A model generated the notes under the pieces. It was not told the DNA's origin. It saw only the letters and a list, made by a program, of their open reading frames with translations, and ran no database searches. Shown here piece after piece: positions 25,536-34,462 of a stretch of 64,000 bases of DNA; positions within the stretch are counted from its first letter, which is position 1, and every line of letters begins with the position of its first letter. Position numbers and translations under genes: made by a program. The DNA is taken from positions 45,702 through 109,701 of the forward strand of contig JACOEH010000013.1 of assembly GCA_024998685.1 (NCBI GenBank). Reading direction: 5' to 3'. The stretch comes from Nitrospira sp. (GTDB taxonomy: Bacteria > Nitrospirota > Nitrospiria > Nitrospirales > Nitrospiraceae).

Positions 25536-27131
25536 TCACAACACCACCGGCTCTCGATACGTGCCCAACACTTCCTTCAAAGCCGTACAGATCTCACCCA
25601 GCGTCGCCTTGGCTTTCACCGCGTCGATGAGATACGGCATCACGTTCTCGCCGCACGCGGTCGCTTCCTGCAATGCCTCGACGGCGCCGGCCATCTTGAA
25701 GGAATCGCGACATTTGCGTAAGTCCGAGAGACGCGCCACCTGTTCACGCTCGACTTCCTGTCCTATTTTGAGTATCGGGATCGGACGTTCCGCCGATTCC
25801 ACATACTCGTTGACACCCACGATGATCCGCTCTTTTCGTTCCAATTCGCGCTGGTACCGTTGCGAGGCGTCAAGGATTTCACGCTGCGGGAATCCTCGTT
25901 CGATCGCTTGGACCATGCCGCCCATGTCGTCCAATCGTCGAAAATAATCCAGTGCCGCCTCTTCGAGGCGATTCGTGAGAGTTTCGACATAATAAGAGCC
26001 GCCGAGCGGATCGACGCTGTTGGCGACTTCGCTCTCCTGCGCGATGATCTGTTGCGTGCGCAGTGCCAGTTTCACCGCATCTTCGGTCGGCAACGCGAGC
26101 GTTTCATCCATCGAATTGGTATGGAGCGATTGCGCGCCGCCCAAGACGGCGGCCAGGGCCTGAATTGCCGTGCGGACTACATTGTTCATGGGCTGTTGTG
26201 CCGTGAGGGAACAGCCGGCGGTCTGCGCGTGGCAACGGAGCTGCGCCGAGCGAGGATCGCCGGGCCGATACCGCCGCGTCATTTCGCGAGCCCATAGCCG
26301 ACGTGCCGCGCGAAACTTGGCGATCTCCTCAAACAAGTCATTGTGCGCGTTGAAAAAGAACGAGAGCTGCGGAGCGAATCGGTCCACGGGAAGACCGGCT
26401 TTGACCGCCGCTTCCACATAGGTCAGGCCGTCGTACAAGGTAAAGGCAAGTTCCTGGACCGCGGTCGAGCCGGCTTCCCGGATGTGATATCCGCTGATGC
26501 TGACCGGATGCCATTTGGGAACATGCTCGGAACAGTACGCGATGGTGTCGGTCATCAAACGGAGGGAGGGTTCCGGGGGATAGAGCCACTCTTTTTGCGC
26601 GATGTATTCCTTCAAAATGTCGTTCTGCAATGTGCCGTCCAATCGCTCAAGGCGGATACCGCGCTTCTCCGCAACCGCGAGGTACATCGCGAAGATCACG
26701 GCGGCGGGACCGTTGATCGTCATCGACGTGGTGACCTGATCAAGCGGAATGTCCTCGAACAGCCGTTCCATATCGTCGAGCGACGAGATCGAAACGCCGC
26801 AGTGACCGATCTCTCCGTGGGCGGGCGAGGCATCCGCGTCGATTCCCATCAAGGTCGGCATGTCAAACGCGACGCTCAGGCCGTTTTGCCCATGTTGGAG
26901 GAGATATTTGAACCGACGGTTGGTATCCTCCGACGATCCGAAACCGGCGAACTGCCGCATGGTCCAGAGCCGGCCACGATACATGGTCGGATAGACTCCT
27001 CGCGTGTACGGAAATTGACCCGGCGCGCCAAGTTCCTCGTCCGGCGACCAGTCCTTCAAATCGCTGTGGGTATACACCCGGTTGGTGTCGAATCCTGAGA
27101 GGGAGGTGAATCTCGGTTTACGCTCTTGCAT
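25536..27131 (-). CDS. icmA: B12-dependent acyl-CoA mutase large subunit, isobutyryl-CoA mutase type
   Basis: 531 aa, the mutase barrel without a B12 domain. Clear family segments are [28 protein letters not shown] and [11 protein letters not shown] (catalytic His216, equivalent to His244 of methylmalonyl-CoA mutase). Using that His as anchor, the substrate residues align without gaps: Phe61 replaces Tyr89 and Gln179 replaces Arg207. Arg207 binds the methylmalonyl carboxylate, and Phe/Gln is the known isobutyryl-CoA mutase pair. Predicted reaction: isobutyryl-CoA to n-butyryl-CoA. Most automatic annotation would call it methylmalonyl-CoA mutase. Confidence 0.85.
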   Translation of the reverse strand: MQERKPRFTSLSGFDTNRVYTHSDLKDWSPDEELGAPGQFPYTRGVYPTMYRGRLWTMRQFAGFGSSEDTNRRFKYLLQHGQNGLSVAFDMPTLMGIDADASPAHGEIGHCGVSISSLDDMERLFEDIPLDQVTTSMTINGPAAVIFAMYLAVAEKRGIRLERLDGTLQNDILKEYIAQKEWLYPPEPSLRLMTDTIAYCSEHVPKWHPVSISGYHIREAGSTAVQELAFTLYDGLTYVEAAVKAGLPVDRFAPQLSFFFNAHNDLFEEIAKFRAARRLWAREMTRRYRPGDPRSAQLRCHAQTAGCSLTAQQPMNNVVRTAIQALAAVLGGAQSLHTNSMDETLALPTEDAVKLALRTQQIIAQESEVANSVDPLGGSYYVETLTNRLEEAALDYFRRLDDMGGMVQAIERGFPQREILDASQRYQRELERKERIIVGVNEYVESAERPIPILKIGQEVEREQVARLSDLRKCRDSFKMAGAVEALQEATACGENVMPYLIDAVKAKATLGEICTALKEVLGTYREPVVL

Positions 27132-27171
27132 CGATCTGCTCCAGACCGCGCTGAAGAACCAGGGACCAAGA

Positions 27172-28071
27172 TCAGGACTTACGGCTTATCGCTTCCTGCC
27201 GTTCGTTCTTCCCTTCGTAAACATGGAATCCGCGTCCGCACTTCCGTCCCAACCACCCCGCTTCGACATACCGACGGAGTAAGGGGCACGCGCGAAATTT
27301 TGGATCGCCCAAGTCTTGATGCAAGACCTCGCAGATGGCCAGCACTGTATCCAACCCGATGCGGTCGGCAAGGGCCAACGGCCCCACGGGATGGTTGGCG
27401 CCGGCGGTCATCGCCAGATCGATGTCTTCCGCAGAGGCAACGCCTTCCTCCAATGCGAAAATCGCTTCATTGATCATGGGAATCAGCACGCGGTTCACGA
27501 TGAATCCCGGTACATCCTTCGCCACGACAGGCGTTTTCCCCAAGCGCTTTGCCAAGGCGAGTGCGAGCTGCGTCGTTTGTTCGGATGTTTCCAACCCGCG
27601 AACCACTTCCACGAGACGCATCACAGGCGCAGGATTCATGAAATGCAAGCCGACGATGCGGTCGGGCCGGCCGGAGGCGGCTCCCAATTTCGTGATGGAA
27701 ATGGATGAGGTGTTGCTCGCGAGCACCACCTGTGGGGCGCAGATTCGATTCAATTGGGCGAAGAGTTCCTGCTTCACCGTGAGATCTTCCGGAACTGCTT
27801 CGATGACCATCTGCACATCCCGCAAGCGGTCAAGGTGCCCAAGTGGACGGACGAGCGCCAAGACCTCTCCGGCCTGATGATCGGTCAGACTTCCTCGTTC
27901 GACTGCGCGTTGCAGTCCCGTGCGGATCTTGGAAATGGCTGCTGTTAACGGTGGTTCGGCGACGTCGACAAGGAGAACTTCATAGCCGACGGTTGCACAG
28001 ACCTGGCTGATGCCGCGACCCATCTGTCCGGCACCGACGATCCCGATCTTTTTGATATCCTCGAGCTTCAT
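27172..28071 (-). CDS. hbd: 3-hydroxybutyryl-CoA dehydrogenase
   Basis: A 299-aa short-form 3-hydroxyacyl-CoA dehydrogenase. NAD-binding [12 protein letters not shown] lies at residues 9-20, the catalytic His is in [11 protein letters not shown], and the following Glu is in LVEVV. It oxidises 3-hydroxybutyryl-CoA to acetoacetyl-CoA. Lying just upstream of the mutase large subunit in the transcript, it fits oxidation of the butyryl-CoA that an isobutyryl-CoA mutase would make. Confidence 0.9.
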   Translation of the reverse strand: MKLEDIKKIGIVGAGQMGRGISQVCATVGYEVLLVDVAEPPLTAAISKIRTGLQRAVERGSLTDHQAGEVLALVRPLGHLDRLRDVQMVIEAVPEDLTVKQELFAQLNRICAPQVVLASNTSSISITKLGAASGRPDRIVGLHFMNPAPVMRLVEVVRGLETSEQTTQLALALAKRLGKTPVVAKDVPGFIVNRVLIPMINEAIFALEEGVASAEDIDLAMTAGANHPVGPLALADRIGLDTVLAICEVLHQDLGDPKFRACPLLRRYVEAGWLGRKCGRGFHVYEGKNERQEAISRKS

Positions 28072-28165
28072 GGCTCTGAAGTTAAGTCATTCGTCACCGG
28101 TCAACAGTCATTGGTTGAAAAAGAGATAGCTTCACCGATGACTAATGACAAATGACTATTGGCCA

Positions 28166-29350
28166 TTATCGTTCTACAATCATTGCCAACGCTTCCCCTC
28201 CGCCGATGCAGAGCCCGGCCAATCCCCGCCCGGCTCCACGCGCTGCCATAGCGTGAACCAAGGTTGTGAGCAAACGCGCGCCGGTCGCTCCTATGGGGTG
28301 CCCGAGCGCAACCGCTCCGCCGTTCACATTGACCTTCCTTTCGTCGAGTCCCAATTCACGGTTGATCGCGAGAGAAACGGCTGAAAATGCCTCGTTGATT
28401 TCGAACAAATCGATATCACGGATCGTGAAGCCCGTTTTTTTGAGCACCCGCGTGATGGCCTCGATCGGCGCGATCGTAAACCATTCCGGCGCCAGCGCTG
28501 CTCCGGCGTAGCCGACGATGCGCACCATCGGGACAAGCCCGAGACGTGCAGCCTCCTCTTCCGCCATGACAACCAACGCCGCCGCACCATCATTACAGGC
28601 GGGAGAATTACCCACCGTCAGGACGCCGTCCTCCTGGAATACCGGCTTGAGCTCACGCATTCTGCTCAGATCGACTCGATTCGGCTCCTCATCTTCCACG
28701 ACCGCCACTGCCGGACCTTTGCGTTGCGAGACCTCGACCGGTGCAATCTCCTGTGTAAAAATTCCAGTCGCGATCGCCTCACGCGCCCGCCGATAGCTCT
28801 CGAGCGCGAAATCATCCAGCTCTTTTCTTGTCAACTGATACTTGGCCGCACAGAGTTCACCGCCGTTTCCCATGTGAAACTTATTGTAAACGTCCCACAG
28901 TCCGTCTTTGACGAGGCTGTCGACCAATTCGGCATGTCCCAGCCGATAGCCCTGTCGCGCTTTCTCCAACAAGTAGGGCGCGCGGGTCATGTTTTCCATT
29001 CCACCAGCTACGACGATGCTCGCCTCTCCAAGCGCAATGGCCTGGTATGCCATGATCGCCGTTTGTAGACTGGACCCGCAGACCTTGTTCACCGTTGTAG
29101 CTCCGATTGAATGGGGAATTCCAGCTCCGATCGACGCCTGCCTGGCCGGCGCTTGCCCTAGACCGGCGCTGAGGACACAGCCCATGTAGACTTGGTCCAC
29201 GCGATCCGGCGGCAGGTGGATCCGCTTCAACGCTTCGGCGATGGCGAGACTGCCCAATTTTGTCGCCGGCACCTGGCTGAACATGCCGTTGAAACTGCCC
29301 ATCGCGGTCCGTACGGCGCTGACGATCACCGCTCGCTTTCCCTCGTTCAC
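28166..29350 (-). CDS. Acetyl-CoA C-acetyltransferase (thiolase)
   Basis: A 394-aa thiolase II. The nucleophilic Cys lies in KVCGSSLQTAIMA (about residue 90), the acid/base His in NEAFSAV/GHPIGATGAR and the second Cys in CIGGGEALAM. It cleaves acetoacetyl-CoA, or makes it in reverse. It would finish both the butyryl-CoA and HMG-CoA derived acetoacetate routes. It is followed on the minus strand by hbd after 94 bp of repeat-like spacer. Confidence 0.9.
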   Translation of the reverse strand: MNEGKRAVIVSAVRTAMGSFNGMFSQVPATKLGSLAIAEALKRIHLPPDRVDQVYMGCVLSAGLGQAPARQASIGAGIPHSIGATTVNKVCGSSLQTAIMAYQAIALGEASIVVAGGMENMTRAPYLLEKARQGYRLGHAELVDSLVKDGLWDVYNKFHMGNGGELCAAKYQLTRKELDDFALESYRRAREAIATGIFTQEIAPVEVSQRKGPAVAVVEDEEPNRVDLSRMRELKPVFQEDGVLTVGNSPACNDGAAALVVMAEEEAARLGLVPMVRIVGYAGAALAPEWFTIAPIEAITRVLKKTGFTIRDIDLFEINEAFSAVSLAINRELGLDERKVNVNGGAVALGHPIGATGARLLTTLVHAMAARGAGRGLAGLCIGGGEALAMIVER

Positions 29351-29397
29351 AACTTCTTCCCTCCACCCCTCACGCCTTACCCCTTACGTCTCATCCG

Positions 29398-30564
29398 TCA
29401 CAAGATCTGCTCCCAATCACTTTGTTCGAGATAGTGTTTCACCTTTGCCATGAACTGATCCGCCGTCGCCCCATCGATGACCCGGTGGTCGAACGACAAG
29501 CTGAGGTACCCCATCGGGCGAATCGCGATTGCATCGTGAATAACCACGGCTCGTTTCTGAATCGCGCCGATACCCAGAATGGCGATTTGCGGCTGATGAA
29601 TGATCGGGGTGCTGAACAAGCTGCCGAATCCCCCATGATTCGTGATCGTGAATGTTCCTCCTTGAACCTCTTCGGGGCTCAACTTCTTGGACCTGGCTCG
29701 TTCCGCAAGATCCACAATTTCTTTTGCCAACTGGTTCAGCCCTTTTCGATCGGCATATCGCACCACCGGCACCAAGAGTCCGTCTTCGAGCGCCATGGCG
29801 ATGCCGACATGAATATCTTTCTTGACCGCTATTCCTTGCTCTCCCCATGACGAGTTCACGATCGATACATCTCGAATGGCTCTGGTTACGGCACGGACGA
29901 CAAACGGCAAATAGGTCAGACTGCGGCCCTGCCCTGAGCTCTGCCGAAGGGCCTCTCTGAATCCGGCGATGCCCGAAAAGTCGGCTTCAAAAAAGGTGGA
30001 GACATGGGCCGACGTTTGTTTGCTTTTGACCATCCGGTCCGCGATGGTCTTACGCATCTGTGTGAAGGGAAGAAGGTCTTCGCTCATGGAAGGCTCGCTG
30101 CCTGGAGCAGCAATCTCGGTTTGGACTCGGCTCTGCTCGATAAAATCGAGCACGTCTTTCTTCGTGACGCGGCCGCCGACCCCTGTTCCCTTCACCTGCG
30201 AGAGATCGATTCCATGCTCTCTGGCAAGTTGCCGCACCGCCGGTGAATGATGTTGGTCTCCCGCCGAAGCCGGTTCCATAGGACGCACCACCACCCCGCC
30301 CACCCTGTTGATCACCTCAGAAGGCGGAACACGTTCGACGCGCGCCAACAAGGTTCCGACAGGAACCGTCTGACCCTCCTGAACGATGATCTCGTTCAGC
30401 AAACCCGTGGCAGGCGAAGGAATCTCCAAGGTGACTTTCTCCGTTTCCACTTCCAAGAGCGATTCATCTTTTTGGATGGCGCCTCCGACAGGGATCAGCC
30501 ACTTCACGACCGTTCCTTCGGCGATGCTCTCTCCAAGCTGCGGCATGATGATGTCGGTGGCCAT
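29398..30564 (-). CDS. 2-oxoacid dehydrogenase E2 (dihydrolipoamide acyltransferase)
   Basis: 388 aa from Met3 of the listed ORF. It has one lipoyl domain with the lipoylated Lys in ETEKVTLEI (residue 43), a Pro/Ala linker, a peripheral subunit-binding domain (SPAVRQLAREHGIDLSQVKG) and the catalytic domain ending with the active His/Asp motif SFDHRVIDGA. It moves the acyl group from lipoamide to CoA. With the E1 genes just upstream it forms a complete E1-E2 set; E3 is not in this cluster. Confidence 0.88.
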   Translation of the reverse strand: MATDIIMPQLGESIAEGTVVKWLIPVGGAIQKDESLLEVETEKVTLEIPSPATGLLNEIIVQEGQTVPVGTLLARVERVPPSEVINRVGGVVVRPMEPASAGDQHHSPAVRQLAREHGIDLSQVKGTGVGGRVTKKDVLDFIEQSRVQTEIAAPGSEPSMSEDLLPFTQMRKTIADRMVKSKQTSAHVSTFFEADFSGIAGFREALRQSSGQGRSLTYLPFVVRAVTRAIRDVSIVNSSWGEQGIAVKKDIHVGIAMALEDGLLVPVVRYADRKGLNQLAKEIVDLAERARSKKLSPEEVQGGTFTITNHGGFGSLFSTPIIHQPQIAILGIGAIQKRAVVIHDAIAIRPMGYLSLSFDHRVIDGATADQFMAKVKHYLEQSDWEQIL

Positions 30565-30587
30565 ATTCACGTGCTGAGTGATGAGTG

Positions 30588-30658
30588 CTGAGGACTGAGA
30601 TGGACATCCGGCCGATGCGGGATTCTTTGGCTCTCGGTCCTCGTCATTCAGTCCTCAG
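30588..30658. repeat. Inverted repeat in the E1beta-E2 spacer
   Basis: CTGAGGACTGA (30588-30598) and TCAGTCCTCAG (30648-30658) can form an 11-bp stem; on the plus strand a T7 run follows. On the minus strand, the transcribed one, there is no T-run, so it may be an mRNA processing or partial attenuation site. Confidence 0.45.
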
Positions 30659-30665
30659 TCTTTTT

Positions 30666-31661
30666 TTAGTACGCCGCCAGTTTCCTTGCAGCGGCGATAA
30701 TATCGCTCGGCTTCGGAAGAAAGAATTCCTCCAACGGCGTGCTGAACGGCACGGGCGTATCCGGCGGCGCGATACGTACGATCGGCCCGTCCAAACAATC
30801 GAAACAGTCTTCCGCCAACAGCGCCGCGACCTCGGCTCCGATGCCGCCGGTCTTATTGTCTTCATGCAGAAGAAGGGCTTTGCTGGTCTTTCGCACCGAC
30901 GCGAAAATGGTCTCCTTGTCGAGCGGCATCAATGTGCGTAAGTCGACGACTTCGAGATCGATCCCTTCCTGGGTCAAAGTCTGAGCCGCTTCGAGTGCGA
31001 GGTGTACCATCGCGCCGTAGGTGATGACCGAAATATCGTTGCCCACCCGTTTTATATCGGCCTTTCCGAGCGGCACCACGAAGTCTTCTTTAGGCAAGAC
31101 TGATTTGATACGTCGGTAGAGAAATTTATGCTCAAAGTAGATCACCGGGTTGGGGTCGCGAATCGCCGCCTTGAGGAGCCCTTTGGCGTCGTACGGCGTG
31201 GACGGGGCGACCAACTTGAGTCCCGGAGAATGGAAAAACCAGCCTTCGGGACATTCAGAATGGAACGGCCCGCCGTGCACACCACCGCCGAACGGCGCGC
31301 GGATGACCATCGGCACCGCGGCTCCCCATCGGTAGTGATTCTTGGCGGCCACCTCGGTAATCTGGTCGAAGGCGCAGGAAATGAAGTCCGCAAACTGCAT
31401 CTCTACGACCGGACGCAGCCCCATCATGGCTGCGCCGATCGCGGCCCCGACAAATCCCGACTCGGCAAGCGGCGTATCGAGCACTCGCCACTCGCCGTAC
31501 TTTTGGAGAAACCCTTCGGTAATCTTGAATGCCCCGCCGTACGTGCCGATATCCTCGCCCATCACAAACACCCGTTCATCACGGGCCATCTCTTCGTCCA
31601 AAGCCTGTGAGATCGCTTCCAGGTAACTGACTTCCTCGGAAGTTTGAGTCACGGTCATCAT
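30666..31661 (-). CDS. 2-oxoacid dehydrogenase E1 beta subunit
   Basis: 331 aa from the tandem ATG at 31661 preceded by GGAAGGAG; the first 40 residues of the listed ORF overlap the E1 alpha gene and are not real. Transketolase-like pyrimidine-binding domain: FVMGEDIGTYGG near the N-terminus and APFGGGVHGGPFHSE in the middle; transketolase C-terminal domain after residue 190. It supplies the Glu that activates thiamin diphosphate. It pairs with the alpha gene 34 bp upstream. Confidence 0.9.
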   Translation of the reverse strand: MMTVTQTSEEVSYLEAISQALDEEMARDERVFVMGEDIGTYGGAFKITEGFLQKYGEWRVLDTPLAESGFVGAAIGAAMMGLRPVVEMQFADFISCAFDQITEVAAKNHYRWGAAVPMVIRAPFGGGVHGGPFHSECPEGWFFHSPGLKLVAPSTPYDAKGLLKAAIRDPNPVIYFEHKFLYRRIKSVLPKEDFVVPLGKADIKRVGNDISVITYGAMVHLALEAAQTLTQEGIDLEVVDLRTLMPLDKETIFASVRKTSKALLLHEDNKTGGIGAEVAALLAEDCFDCLDGPIVRIAPPDTPVPFSTPLEEFFLPKPSDIIAAARKLAAY

Positions 31662-31695
31662 GATAGAAGGCTCCTTCCGTGCCGATAGCGAACAG

Positions 31696-32694
31696 CTAAT
31701 AGCTGTCGGCTTTGTCTGCAAACACGCCTTCCAACACCTCCGGTCCTTCCGGCAGCGGGCTCTGTTCCGCGAATTCCACACCGGCCTCGACTTCGCTCTT
31801 CACGCGTTCGGTGACTTGTTGGAAAGAGGCGTCATCGCCATAGCCGAGTTCCTTGAGCAACCGCTCGGCTTTTACGATCGGATCTTTCTTCTTCCACTCT
31901 TCCAACAGCTCGCGCGGGACATATTTGGCCGGATCATGTTCGGAATGGCCGTGCATCCGCATCGTTTTGAACTCGAGAAAGGTCGGCCCTTCCCCTGCGC
32001 GCGCGCCGGCAATCGCCCGTTTTGCCGCCAGATGGACTGCCGCCACATCGTTGCCGTCCACGATTTCACCCGGCATGCCATAGGCCTTCGCCCGATCGAC
32101 GACATTCGGAATCGCCATTTGAAGACGAAGCGGCGTCGAGTAGGCGTATTGGTTGTTGTTGCAAAAAAAGACGACGGGGAGCTTCCGCACCGCTGCAAAG
32201 TTCATCGCTTCGTGGAAATCGCCCCTGCTGGCTCCCCCGTCACCGGTCCCTGCAAAGGCCACACGAGATTCACCTCTCATCTTGAAGGCCAGAGCCGCCC
32301 CTGCTGCCACCGGCAAATTATCCGCCAGATGGCTGACAAATCCGAAGACACCCCGCTTGAGATCTCCCATGTGGACATTACCGTCTTTTCCTTTGGTCGG
32401 GCCGGTCCTCTTGCCGAGATATTGAGCGAGAATCTCGCCGGTCGTGAAGCCTCGAATGAGGAAGGCCCCCATGTCTCGATGGAAAGGCGCGATGATATCG
32501 TCGCGCTCAAGCGCCGAAGCATACCCGACGGCAATCGCTTCCATTCCGTGGCTTGTATAGACTCCACCGACGATGCGTCCCTGCCGGTAGAGCGCCGTGA
32601 TCCTGTCTTCCAGCGCCCGAGTGAGCTTCAGGTAATAGTACATGTGGAGGAGATCGTCCCGCTTGATCTCCTTGGCGATGACTGCACGATCCAT
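31696..32694 (-). CDS. 2-oxoacid dehydrogenase E1 alpha subunit, probably branched-chain type
   Basis: 332 aa from Met3 of the listed ORF (GGAGGTGGTC upstream). The thiamin diphosphate/metal motif is GTGDGGASRGDFHEAMNFA ending in NNN. The phosphorylation-loop region MRMHGHSEHDPAKYV is conserved. It decarboxylates a 2-oxoacid. Pyruvate, acetoin and branched-chain enzymes are similar; the surrounding Leu/Val/Ile degradation genes favour branched-chain 2-oxoacids. Confidence 0.85.
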   Translation of the reverse strand: MDRAVIAKEIKRDDLLHMYYYLKLTRALEDRITALYRQGRIVGGVYTSHGMEAIAVGYASALERDDIIAPFHRDMGAFLIRGFTTGEILAQYLGKRTGPTKGKDGNVHMGDLKRGVFGFVSHLADNLPVAAGAALAFKMRGESRVAFAGTGDGGASRGDFHEAMNFAAVRKLPVVFFCNNNQYAYSTPLRLQMAIPNVVDRAKAYGMPGEIVDGNDVAAVHLAAKRAIAGARAGEGPTFLEFKTMRMHGHSEHDPAKYVPRELLEEWKKKDPIVKAERLLKELGYGDDASFQQVTERVKSEVEAGVEFAEQSPLPEGPEVLEGVFADKADSY

Positions 32695-32715
32695 GACCAC
32701 CTCCGAGTCGGTGCT

Positions 32716-33468
32716 TTACAGAGCCGGCATGTCCTTCCAGAGCAGCAATGGTTTGCCTGCTCGGCACAGCGGACAGTGCGCCGGCTCCCATTGCGGCATG
32801 TCGAGATCCGTCGTGTAGTAGAACGGATATTGGGCGAGTAATTGGTTCACCAACGGAAACTGACCGCTGTCACGCCGGGCAAAGACCATCATCCCCGCCG
32901 GCATCCCTCCATGGTCTGCGATGACTTTGCCCAGCTTGCTGACGCAATTGCCGCGTGTGGTGACGTCGTTGAGCGCCACGAACCGTTCACCGGCTTTGAC
33001 GGCTCCGACCACGATGTCCGTTCCGATCCGTCCTGTCTCGCAACTGTACGGCGTCAAGACCATCTCCAATTGCATGGAGACTCGCAGCTCAGCCGCAATC
33101 TCTTCCGCGAGTTGCTTCGCGGCAGAACTGGTCGCCATGAGGCCCGTGATCGGATTGCATTCGAACGTCCGTCTGATCCAGCCTGCCATATCTCCCGCGA
33201 TCTGCCGGATCAGGTCCGGAAAATGGGCGATGGATTCGAAGCGCAAATATGTCGCCGTATGGTGACCTGACACCACTTCCACGTGGGTATCGAAGAAGAC
33301 GCATCGGGACGTACGGAGAATCCGCAGGACGTCCTTCTCCGTCAGATCGGTGTGCAAGCCGACACGGACAATGCTCCTCAGCATTGCGTCGATCTCCGAC
33401 CTTTCATAGAGCGCTTGATGCCGCGCCACCGTTTTCATGAGAACCTGTTCAACCGTGCCGGCCGGCAT
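32716..33468 (-). CDS. Orotate phosphoribosyltransferase-like protein with Cys pair at C-terminus
   Basis: About 250 aa; Met5 (33468, GGGGTGAG upstream) or Met15 (33438) may be the start. A type I phosphoribosyltransferase fold is suggested by the PRPP loop RFVALNDVTTRGNCVSK and an upstream GLMATSSAA segment. The acidic pair usual before TT is Asn-Asp here. The C-terminus has CPLCRAGKPLL, a possible half zinc site. It overlaps the FAH gene 3' end and precedes E1 alpha by about 20 bp, so it belongs to the operon, but its role there is unclear. Confidence 0.6.
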   Translation of the reverse strand: MPAGTVEQVLMKTVARHQALYERSEIDAMLRSIVRVGLHTDLTEKDVLRILRTSRCVFFDTHVEVVSGHHTATYLRFESIAHFPDLIRQIAGDMAGWIRRTFECNPITGLMATSSAAKQLAEEIAAELRVSMQLEMVLTPYSCETGRIGTDIVVGAVKAGERFVALNDVTTRGNCVSKLGKVIADHGGMPAGMMVFARRDSGQFPLVNQLLAQYPFYYTTDLDMPQWEPAHCPLCRAGKPLLLWKDMPAL

Positions 33469-34462
33469 TCTCACCCCCATGCGTTGCGCTCACCACATGA
33501 GTCCTCAGCACGCCGATGGGCTGGATTTCCAGCTCCACCACGTCACCGGGCTTCAAGTAACGGTCCATCTCCAAACCGCACCCTCCTCCCACCGTTCCCG
33601 AACCGAAGACATCCCCAGGATAGATCGTTTCTCCTCGCGACACATGGGCGATCATTTGGGGGAATGACCAATGGATCGCCCCAAATCGCCCTCGCGACCA
33701 TTCTTCTCCGTTGACCCTGGCAATCATCGTCAAGGCACCGAGATCCGCAATCTCATCGAGGGTTATGAGGCAAGGGCCCATCGCCGTGGCAAAATCCTTG
33801 CCCTTCGCCGGACCCAGCCGACAGGCCATTTCTTGAAATTGAATATCCCTCGCGCTGAAATCGTTCATGATCGTGTAACCGGCGATGTAATCCTCCGCGT
33901 GCCGTTCAGAGATGTCACGACCCTGTCGCCCGATCACGCACGCAAGTTCCAGCTCATAATCCAATTTGGCCGTATCCAACGGCCAGGGAAGAGGCTCGTC
34001 AGGCCCTATGATCGTGCGGTGGTTCCCTTTGTAGTAAACCGGAGCCTTGTACCACTCCGGTGGGATCGGCTGGCCCCGCTTCTTCGATGTCGCGGCGATA
34101 TGATCTTCAAACGCGATAAAATCCCGGAGCGATGGCGGATCAGGGAGAGGAGCAGCGAGTGGCACATCGGCGAACGAATAGATAAGCGTCTCACCGGACG
34201 GACCGTTGAATGAAGAGGGAAGCGCGGTCACATAATCTTTCGCTCGACGGGCCGCCGCCAGCGTGGAAGATCCTCCTTCGAGAAACTCCAGCATGGTCGC
34301 CGGAACCTGCGCGTCGGCCAGCCGGCGTGGTTGTGCCTCCTGTTGATCCGCCAACCAACGGGCGTAGGCCATATTCAAATCCACTATTCGTTGGTCGTGT
34401 ATCGCTCCGACTCTTGTAAATGTACCGAGGGAAGTGTTGACTCGAAAACTGACGAGCTTCAT
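33449..34462 (-). CDS. fahA: Fumarylacetoacetate hydrolase
   Basis: A 337-aa FAH-family protein with an N-terminal beta domain and the C-terminal FAH fold. The metal and catalytic residues are visible in FIAFEDHI, LDYELELACVIG and GYTIMNDFSARDIQ, with GSGTVGGGCGLE near the end. It cleaves fumarylacetoacetate to fumarate and acetoacetate. It overlaps the HmgA stop by 4 bp, so the two act in sequence. A maleylacetoacetate isomerase is not seen nearby. Confidence 0.9.
   Translation of the reverse strand: MKLVSFRVNTSLGTFTRVGAIHDQRIVDLNMAYARWLADQQEAQPRRLADAQVPATMLEFLEGGSSTLAAARRAKDYVTALPSSFNGPSGETLIYSFADVPLAAPLPDPPSLRDFIAFEDHIAATSKKRGQPIPPEWYKAPVYYKGNHRTIIGPDEPLPWPLDTAKLDYELELACVIGRQGRDISERHAEDYIAGYTIMNDFSARDIQFQEMACRLGPAKGKDFATAMGPCLITLDEIADLGALTMIARVNGEEWSRGRFGAIHWSFPQMIAHVSRGETIYPGDVFGSGTVGGGCGLEMDRYLKPGDVVELEIQPIGVLRTHVVSATHGGENAGRHG

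Noticed and set aside
25536-27131. Annotation as methylmalonyl-CoA mutase
   Set aside because: The two substrate-defining residues are Phe and Gln, not Tyr and Arg; the neighbourhood also lacks propionyl-CoA carboxylase and epimerase.
28072-28165. CRISPR-like or tandem repeat in the thiolase-hbd spacer
   Set aside because: Repeated TGAC/GTCA-type words occur but with no regular unit or spacer length; at most a small repeat-like spacer.
31660-32841. 393-aa plus-strand ORF
   Set aside because: It lies fully opposite the E1 alpha gene, whose catalytic motifs are intact. The sequence is Arg/His/Pro-rich without family features, as usual for shadows in GC-rich DNA.
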